From Cryptomeria japonica (Eukaryota; Streptophyta; Pinopsida; Cupressales; Cupressaceae), in NCBI RefSeq assembly GCF_030272615.1, contig NC_081411.1, positions 42,335,140-42,399,139 on the forward strand: a DNA stretch of 64,000 nucleotides, written 5' to 3'. The position numbers and the translations under genes are program-made. This document shows positions 56,176 to 64,000 of the stretch, piece by piece. Each line of letters opens with the position of its first letter. Position 1 is the first letter of the stretch. The notes beneath the pieces were generated by a model. It had not been told where the DNA came from and did not search any database. It saw only the letters and a program-made list of their open reading frames with translations.

Positions 56176-58080
56176 TGTAATGTCCCCTTCTCATTGATGA
56201 CCTTCCAGTGGTCCATTAGCCTATTCCTGAGACCCGTAGGCTAGGTGGAATGAAGAATGAGGGTCCAGCATTGATGAAATGAGGACTTACTATTTTTAGT
56301 AAGTTAGGGAATGGCTATTTTGGTGATACTGTCCTACTGAGCTCTCCATGATCCGTCTTTAGGCGTGAAGATCATGCTTTTCGGAGCATTAGTTCTTGAC
56401 TTACTATTTTTAGTAAGTGGCAATGTGGCATAATTCTATTTTTGGTAGTGGACAGGGTCCTGATTCTACAACAGTTATGTGGTCTTCCTGGCTCAGTTTC
56501 ATCCTAGTTTTGACAGTAATCAGTACGGGAGTCATATGTGACACAATTAAATATTATTTCCTTATCCTAAGGTTTAATATTTAATTAATCTGATTAATTG
56601 CTACTGATTATTGAATTTGGGATTAATGTTTATATTCTCCTAAGTATTTGGCAAATTTCATGTTTAATAAAGAGATGTCGAAATTATTGAGAGAGATATT
56701 ATTTTATTACTTATCTCTAATGTTGCTAAGTGAATTTCATGGGTCCATGCCTTTTGGCATGAGAGTTGAATTAAGAGGATGGCGCCACTCTTGGGGTCCA
56801 CATGGGGTGGAATGAAATGCAAATGAGAGAAGTTGAGTTTGAGGGAATTTGCATTTGGTTTTGATGGTGTGAAGTTAAAAATAAGAGACTTGGGCTCCCA
56901 TTTGCATCATCTTGAAAAATTGTAATGTTATGTTGTCGGTTTGGCGATAGAACTTGAGGCTTCGAAGTGCGTCTCCCTAGTGCTTCTCAGTTTCATACTT
57001 GAAACATAGTACCTAGATGTGTGTTGTATTTTACTACATTCTCAGATCTGCCTTAGACATTTTTTGGTGTTGAAGTGATTCTGGAGACTTGCTGGTTTGC
57101 CTGTGGTTGAAGTACCTTTTCGATCATACCTCTCTGCTGAAGCGACTGATGGTTATGGGTATCATCTCTCCCTTCCTTCCCAGCACTGGCGATATACTTT
57201 GTGAGTTTATAGCTTGTTTGTTTGAGTTTTGAATTTTCTATGTTAAACCGAAATTCTTAAGCATAGCGTGGGTTTCTGTTTTGCATTGGGATGCATGCAA
57301 AATTAATATGGGGTTGTTTGGATTGTGGTTTTAGTTGGTTGTTGTTGCACGAGATATATTGTGGGTTTGGGACTAGTTTGAAGTGATTTGGATATATTTT
57401 GAGGGAGTTATGAGCATTTTAGCATTTCCATAGGCTGTTGATTTGTAATTCCAGCCTGCAGATTGGTTGTAGCCAAAATTCATGTTCTTATTGATAATAA
57501 TCTACATTACTCTCCTTCTCTTATCTCTATTTTTGTAAGGTTAAGTAGTAGTATTACTAACTAGTTCTACTTTGTAACTCTCATCCCACTGAAAAAGTGG
57601 AAGAGGCTGGCTTGCCGCCTACTATCAAGCAAATTTTTAATTTTTGTCCTCCCACTGCATAAGTGGTCGAGTGATAGTTATGTGTAATGGTCCTCTCGCT
57701 GCATAAGTGATCGAGTTGAGGTTGTTATGTAATTGCAGTCCTCCCGCTGAAATATTGCAGTTGAGTGATTCTTATTTTTGTGTATCTCACTTGGTTGGTT
57801 CACCGCCAAATTTCCTTGTTTTCCCGCTGGATAAGTGGAAGGGGCTGGCTTGCCACCCAATCATTGCATTGTATTTCAGTTTCTTAAGCTAATGATCCCC
57901 TCAACACCGTATGCTCTCACCTTCCCATATTGGGCACTTGGTGATGAGAAAGTGGAAGGGTCACTTTCCCAACATGTTTCTGTTTATGATTTCTAACCTT
58001 AACGGGTTAATTTCTTGTTGATGTTTATTGTTGGCCTTAAAAATAAAAAAAATAAAAACAAAAAAAACTAGGATATTACA
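56176..58080 (+). mobile_element. 3' LTR of the chromovirus, 1,905 bp
   Basis: It starts TGTAATGTCCCCTTCTC and ends GGATATTACA and is uninterrupted, which allowed the insertion in the 5' LTR to be defined. It is followed at once by the duplication AACAT (58081-58085). Confidence 0.95.
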
Positions 58081-58085
58081 AACAT

Positions 58086-58678
58086 ATACCAATTTCACAT
58101 AACCATCATGATGGAAACAAATTTAAAACAAGTATTAAACATACAATGCAAATGAATAGCAAAGCATACCACAAGAAAATAATAAATGTACCCTAGGAAA
58201 ACCCTTTCAAGAGAAAAATACAACTTTGAAAATAACCCACACAAATCAACATGTTCTTTAAAAAAATTATTAAAATACATTTATATCATCTCCATTCAAG
58301 CCCACTAAAGCATCAAGAAAATCAATTGCACTCCTCTATGTGAACAAGTAAATGAGAATCATATAGCTGCACATCCTAATTTATGTTTCCTATAATCACA
58401 TATGCAACTTCCAAGAGATGCTCAATTTAAACTCGAACTAATAATCTAAAGGTTCAACAAGTCCATATTAACAACTATTCATGTATTTTATTCTACAAAA
58501 TAAGCTTACACAAAACCACTATGTGGTATTATGTAAACCATGTGCCTATAAAAATATGAATTCACTAAAAAATGATCCTAAATTAAATATTCATCGAGAA
58601 ATCTCTTATAAAAGATACATGTTCCCTCAAGATTGCCTAATTCATGTGGTGTTCATGCATCTCTTGATGGACAACAAT
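58086..58678. other. Target-site flank, no gene seen
   Basis: AT-rich sequence continuing the host or older element DNA that was split by the chromovirus. Small ORFs have no motif. Confidence 0.4.
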
Positions 58679-59848
58679 TGTTAGGCCCAATATGGAAAGC
58701 TAATGTATTGAGAGGGGAGGGGTGAATCAGTACTTCAAATCCTTTCTTCAACAATATCTTTACTGTTAAGCATAAACTTAATATTGTTGTAACATAACAT
58801 AAAGCTAAAACAAATAAATAACAATCATACATGATTCACTCCATAACACATATATTTTGGTTACACAGAAACTCTTGGTTAGAGAGAAAAACTTTGGTGG
58901 GGATGGCACCCACACTTCACTACTGCAATAATAAAGGTTGCTCGGTTAGAGCTACATGTTTAGCTATTTCTGATAGCTTACCCTGTTAGGAGTATCAATA
59001 TCTATTAGATCTACCTTGCTAAAGGATTTTACAACACTTAATCTAAATGTTGCACCTGGTTAAAGGCTTTACAATTTATAGACTTTGTTAGAGTCTTTTA
59101 CCCTGTTAAAGGTTTCTCTTACAACTTCAAAATATTACAATAAAATCATTACAAATATCTACAACTTCACATCTAAAATGTTATAGCAGATTCTATGCAC
59201 TCAAATAAGATTACCTTTCTTATAGCATACCTCGCTAACCCATAATGTAACTCAGTAAACCCTTCTGTTTACTCTGTTCTTTGACTATTCTTTGAAATGC
59301 TTCTCGGTGACCTTTGTGTTTCTGTAACAGTCATAACACTTAGTGCTTTCTTATGTATCACACATGTCTTGCTTCATACACTCATACCTAATCCTTATTT
59401 CATGTTGTATAAATAGATCTCTTATGACGGTGATCTGATTCATTGCTTTGATCTTACAAACATGATTTATCGAATGAATAACTATACAAAATATTTCATT
59501 GGTTAAGTGACCTTGAAATCATACAAAATCTTGAAGTGCAATTTCCAATGTGATAACGGTTCTTTGTACCTCGATCTTGTAACACATTTCCATATGTATG
59601 TCCAGGTTCAATGAATTTGGTAACACACTTCACTCAGTGTATATCAACTTGGTGTATCATCTTTGCTGCTTGGTAGTCATAGAATATTACTCGATAGACT
59701 ACTCGGTGTATACTGGGCTCTGTGACTACTTTCTTCTATAACTGACTGTACTGTGTATACGGACTGAATATTTCGGTAGTGGTAACCGACTAGAGTATAT
59801 AGAATGACTTTGGATATAAAACTAATGGCAACTTGATAAGTAGTAACA
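58679..59848 (-). mobile_element. 3' LTR of the 60-kb element (-), 1,170 bp
   Basis: Read on the minus strand it begins TGTTACTACTTATCAAGTTG at 59848 and ends GGGCCTAACA at 58679, with TGTTA/TAACA terminal inverted repeats. A polypurine tract sits directly upstream on that strand. The other LTR is not in the window. The block GAGAGGGGAGGGGTGAATCA near 58.71 kb recalls plant copia LTRs, which is a resemblance only. Confidence 0.75.
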
Positions 59849-59866
59849 ATCTCCCCTTTTGACATT
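59849..59866 (-). other. Polypurine tract (-)
   Basis: On the minus strand, ATGTCAAAAGGGGAGAT ends immediately before the LTR. The core is shared with the tract at 17762-17774 (+). Confidence 0.8.
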
Positions 59867-60211
59867 AGTTGAGATGTTTGACAAAACTACTTTCAAAGTC
59901 ATAACTCAATAATCTATATACTTACAAAATTTGACTAAACAGACAGTCTATACAATAGTCAATGAAATAGTATATTTAGATATACTCCCCTTATCAATAT
60001 ACTGTACAAAACTCTAATTGTGTATGCTCGGTGATCAATGTTCTATGATAACTGTTCAGTTCACTGCTCTGTTCTCTGTTCCCTATTAAAATTTACTTTG
60101 ACTCTGTATTTGAATACTCTGTTTTGCTTGGTATATACTCCCCCTGTATACTACATTCCCCTGTATACTTTGATACTATACTCACTCCCCTTTTTTGACA
60201 AACATCTAAAC

Positions 60212-63200
60212 TTAGTTACCATTTGGTGGTGGCAACTGGTCAAAAATGGATTTGTACTTTGTTTGTGCGTCAGTAAGAGCGGCAAAGAGGGCATTCTTGA
60301 CACTGTCCATAAGTGAATTCTGAGCTGTAATGTCAACTAACAGTGAAATTAATCCATCTAATGTGCTTCCCTCTTGCTGAGTGGATAGGGAGGTAGCCTT
60401 GTTGATCTGCTCTTAGATGGATGAAAGATGAGGAAGGAATAATGTTTGAAGTGTCATTATGTCCATCCTTATCTTGTGTTCTTCATTCCTTAGTTCCAAT
60501 TGTTGAGCCATGAGTTGTTGTAGCTTGGTATAAAAATTCTGAATGGAATGTGGCTCAGTGGTCAACTTACTTGAGAGATTGGTGATCTCTTTCTCAATTA
60601 CTTTTGTTTTATTTTTAATGTCCTTAATGAATAAAGAGAATGTGCAGAGTTTCTAAAATAAATAAAGAATGTGCTTAAGTTGAGGGGTCAACTCAGCAAT
60701 AAATTTGACAAGTTTAACTTTGCCAATAGCTATAGCCTTCTGTACCTCTTCAATCATCTTAGCAGTGAGCTCCTTGTCCTTCAATTTGCTCAAATATTTC
60801 GATGCATCTACTCCAGATGTCTCTATCTTGGTTAGGAGTTCATCCAGTTGAACATGGATGGTTGCATCTGTTGTCACTGTAGCTTTAGGTAGCATATCAG
60901 TTAAGAGTGCTTTCACCTTCTGAAGTACTTTATTTTTCTTTTGAATAGCCATTTGCTTCTCTTGTTCGGCTTTGGCTTTGCATAGTTCACCAAAATCAAT
61001 GAGTGCTTGCCCTTTTAATTTAGATATATCTACATTTGGCAACACGATTGGTTTTGAAAAATCAACTTTGAAACTATGCTTTTTCATTTTCTTTTCTTTA
61101 CCTTTCATCGATGGAACTAAGACAATGGCTTGTGAGGCGTGTTGACCCTCGATAGGTTGCTCAGTAGAGACAACACTTTGGTCGGTTACTTTAGCCTCTG
61201 AAGTGTCCTTTGGTGCCTCTGTGCTTGGTGTCTCAGTTGCAACATTTTCGGTGCTAGAAGGAGCTTGTGAGGTCTGTTCTTGAGAAGTACCTTCTCTTGC
61301 TATAGACTTGTGACCTTCTGTGCCTTGTTCCGTATCCTAAGGGGCCTTAGTTGAGATAGGTTGATTGACCGGAGGATAGGTCTGAACTTGTTCCAAAACT
61401 GACTCACTAGATACAAGTTGGGCATAAGAGTTCCCTTCTATCATTTCATGTTTCGGTGCCTCTGTATCCATGATATCTTCATCTTCTTGTATGGTGTTAG
61501 TAGGGTCTTGCTCGGTGACATCAAGATCTTGCTCAGTGACATCAACTATTTCAACTTCAACTTGCTCACCAGCATCCTTGATGTGAAATATTTCCTGCCA
61601 CTTTTCCTTTGTCTCTTTCTCTACTTCCAGATAAAGTCCATTCATCAATTTTAAAGCTTTTTGCTTGACTAGGAAGCTTTTGTGGTAGTTTGTCAGATTT
61701 TCTTTGATTTCATCTACCAACATGTCTGGAAAGAGATGTACCAAACTTCTTTCTCTAATCTATTTTCCTGAGTCCATTGCATATTTCCACCTATTGTCAA
61801 TATGCACATACAATTCTTTTGGAAGAGAATTAGATACTTCCAATGGGACCAATCAGAATTTCAGAAGTGTGCAGATGACAACTTCTTCTATTTGTCTCTT
61901 TTCGACATCATTTCTGGATTCATACTTAACATATCTGAATGATCCAAATCCACCATATTGCTTCAGATTAGCACAAAAATTTTCAACACTATGTACATTT
62001 ACCTTCTTGCTCTTGACAATCTGAAATTTACTTGCATCTTCAAATTCGGTGTCACTAGACTCTTTTGCCAAAATGAGTCTCTAAGTAGATTTCTTGTAAG
62101 TTTTTGTTACCTTGGGTGCGGCAACACTCTTTGTTTTCTTACTCGGTGAAGCTGTAGATGCTCTTGTATTAGGTCGCTTTGCTGGAGGAGTCGGTGATAC
62201 CTTTGATGTATCCAGCTTCTTCCTTTTCAATACTTTCCCTTTAGGCAATTTGGTGCTCAATGTTATAGCTGCCTCTTGGGTTTTAGATTCCTCTTCGGTA
62301 ATGGCTATAGTGCCCTTGACAAGTGTGGAGGAAGAATCTTCTCCAAATTTCTTCCTTAATGCCTTAATCATCTTTGTTGCCTTCCTTGTAGCTTTGGGTA
62401 CTACAATGCTCATTTTTACTTTTTCCTTCACTTCTTCATATGTTCCATACCTCAGCTCGGTAGCATGCCTTGGTAAAGTGAGGAATGCATCTATCTGTTG
62501 TTGTATGATGTCAAAATCAATCTCATAACCCATAGGTGGAAAAGATTGAGTTCTTGGTTCCACAACATTCATATAACAGTAATCAGTGTCTACTTCAAAA
62601 CATATGTCATCCTTGTATTTTTCCACTAGCTGGGGTGGAATTCTATGCCTGTTATGCATCTTCTCTTGAAACTTGCTAAAATAATCATCCATAATATCAT
62701 TAAAGTTATCACCTAGATGTTTGATGTAGTCATTGATTTGATGGGTGATTGGTTGGTGTAGCTCCCAAACTACTTTACCGACTGATGGAAAGAATTTTTC
62801 AAAATAGAAAAACATGCAAACTAACATTGATCCAAACTTCAATGTATTCACCGAGTTGTTCTTCTTCAGCTTCCTTATGGTGTTCAGATTCTCGAACAAG
62901 TTTTTTAGCAATACTTCACAAAGATCAATTTTCATTCCCTTTTTCACAATTTTGTATGCTAGGTCGACTGCTGCACATGGTACATTGTTTTCCCTTGCCG
63001 ATTGGAAGAAATAGTAACCTTTTACTCTAATGGCAAACTTTAGCTCTGCATCAGTGACATTGTTCAATTTTAGTCCCCTGCAATCAGATTCTACTATGGT
63101 TAAACTGATCAATTCCTTCTGTGATATCATTTTCTGGGCTCGGGCATGATCATAAATAGGGTAACCAGTGATCAAATGAATGATTTCCTTGGTGATCTTA

Positions 63201-63574
63201 AATGGTTGCTCTTCTAGCCACATGAAGTCATCATGAACTCTGCTCAGAACAAACTTGACCCACTGGGGTTTGAATACATGGGGATAGGTTAGGGCTTCAA
63301 TCAATCTCTTGATTTTAATGTGTTTGTACTTGCTATCCAATTTCCTATCAGTGCAGAATTTATCATAGGTGTCTTTGATTTCAACATGACCTAGTTCTTC
63401 AACTTGACATTTGGTGAAGAATCTAACATCCTCAACTAATAAAACTTTATCCAGAATGAGTGAAAATGCAGTTTTGTCATCTAGTTCAGATGCAATTTTG
63501 GGAGTTAGAGAATATTTCAGTGAGGGCTTTTCAATGTTCTTAACAACAACGGGATTCTGGATCTTAGGTGCCAT
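60212..63574 (-). pseudogene. 1,120-codon-long pseudo-ORF of the uncharacterised family
   Basis: No named family is recognised. From the ATG at 63572-63574 one minus-strand frame runs to TAA 60212-60214, 1,120 codons, broken only by six in-frame stops (starting at 62081, 61853, 61760, 61337, 60653 and 60413) and no frameshift. Residues 1-440 look globular, with FKPQWVKFVLSRVHDDFMWL, KITKEIIHLITGYPIYDHA, IVKKGMKIDLCEVLLKNLF and FGSMLVCMFFYFEKFF. A basic hinge follows (KLPKGKVLKRKKLDTSK, SPSKKTKS), then acidic Thr/Glu/Gln-rich sequence with VTEQDLDVTEQDP, and a Lys-rich helical C-terminus. About 365 bp separate the end from the polypurine tract. A diverged copy lies at 15.99-17.75 kb. The place corresponds to the envelope-like ORF of SIRE-type elements, but no membrane span is evident. 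Confidence 0.7.
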
Positions 63575-64000
63575 TGCCGATTAACACAAGATCCTTAGGG
63601 TTTGAAGATTTTCAAATGGCAGATGCTTCACACTTAGCAGATAATAATGTAGCATCGTAAATTGTACGCACTTGCTAGGGTGGTACAATTTCACACCTAG
63701 TTTAGCACCCGCCTTAGTGCATTTTACATTTGCATTGCATTTCTCCTTTAGCACTTAATTGATCAAATTAATTAGGTCTAAGGTCCTATTTCATCGTCCT
63801 CTACATCATAAAGTTGGGCCCTTTCATTAAAGTGTGCCCTTTTCATTTTATTCCTCCAATACATCACTCAATCAAAAACCCTAATTAAGTCCTATTTTGA
63901 GCTTGGGGGCTTGGTTTCGGGGGTCAAAACATCTCAAAATCACCTTTAACTTCGGGATTCTCTCTAAAATCATCATATCCGATGGCCCTGAAAATTTGGT
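63575..64000 (-). other. Upstream leader of the 60-kb pseudo-ORF
   Basis: On the minus strand the sequence before the ATG is AT-rich and non-coding, ending CTTGTGTTAATCGGCAATG. No pol or gag remnant is visible within the 426 bp to the window edge, so what precedes the ORF in its element is not known. Confidence 0.45.

Larger units (their letters stand above)
45677..58080 (+). mobile_element. Ty3/gypsy chromovirus with nested insertion
   Basis: This is an LTR retrotransposon with both LTRs, a primer binding site, gag, protease, truncated RT, RNase H, integrase, chromodomain and polypurine tract, all on the plus strand, flanked by the duplication AACAT. Without the 4,010-bp insertion in its 5' LTR and the extra 5-bp duplication it measures about 8.39 kb. 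The pol order and the chromodomain place it among Ty3/gypsy chromoviruses. It cannot be autonomous: frames are interrupted and a block of RT is deleted. In the first 205 bp the two LTRs differ at about 11 sites, mostly transitions. Confidence 0.95.

Noticed and set aside
58679-59848. Plus-strand orientation of this LTR because of TATAAATAG near 59.41 kb
   Set aside because: The polypurine tract and the upstream ORF both indicate the minus strand; one TATA-like word is weak evidence.
62700-62830. Transmembrane segment in the 60-kb protein (FGSMLVCMFFYFEKFF)
   Set aside because: The hydrophobic run is only about 12 residues before charged residues, too short for a convincing membrane span.
60212-63574. 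Stop-codon reassignment or programmed readthrough
   Set aside because: Six stops of mixed type in a plant nuclear element are more simply explained by decay.

Overview
This window looks like nuclear DNA of a large-genome land plant, most likely a gymnosperm such as a conifer. The evidence is an AT-rich background, several nested layers of decayed LTR retrotransposons, a plant LINE with DUF4283, zf-RVT and RNase H parts, a plant mobile domain pseudogene, and PLS-type pentatricopeptide (PPR) fragments. The taxon is an inference. I see no intact housekeeping gene, no rRNA or tRNA gene and no CRISPR array. Almost every coding signal belongs to a mobile element, and almost all are broken. Most boundaries are read by eye.

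Layout. 1-7.6 kb: decayed sequence with an integrase remnant (2.0-2.5 kb, -) and a plant-mobile-domain pseudogene (5.6-6.6 kb, -). 7.7-14.25 kb: LTR sequence, then a gag-protease remnant (+) held between two related LTRs in opposite orientation. 14.3-17.8 kb: a remnant (+) with a four-knuckle gag and, just before a polypurine tract, a decayed copy of a long uncharacterised ORF. 17.8-20.9 kb: a Ty3/gypsy pol remnant (-) in the order protease, RNase H, RT, RNase H. 22.1-28.1 kb: minus-strand LTR and gag remnants, plus the C-terminal part of an ORF related to the one at 32.5 kb. 29.2-36.8 kb: an LTR-like region with thirteen hairpin copies at about 166-bp spacing, then an uninterrupted 1,079-codon ORF, then a candidate 954-bp LTR. 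37-44.5 kb: PPR fragments on both strands around an internally deleted LINE. 45.0-45.5 kb: a 172-bp tandem repeat. 45.68-58.08 kb: a well-bounded Ty3/gypsy chromovirus with a target-site duplication, whose 5' LTR holds a nested 4.0-kb insertion with its own duplication. 58.7-63.6 kb (-): a 1,170-bp LTR and polypurine tract preceded by a 1,120-codon-long pseudo-ORF.

Main point. Four loci (15.99-17.75 kb +, 22.16-22.98 kb -, 32.54-35.78 kb +, 60.21-63.57 kb -) seem to carry one very diverged superfamily of long proteins: an N-terminal globular domain, a charged hinge with basic clusters, and a helical C-terminal domain. They lie just before a polypurine tract or LTR, the place where SIRE-type elements carry an envelope-like ORF. 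The copy at 32.5 kb is open throughout. I cannot assign it to a named family with confidence. With the hairpin array upstream, it is the best candidate here for something undescribed.
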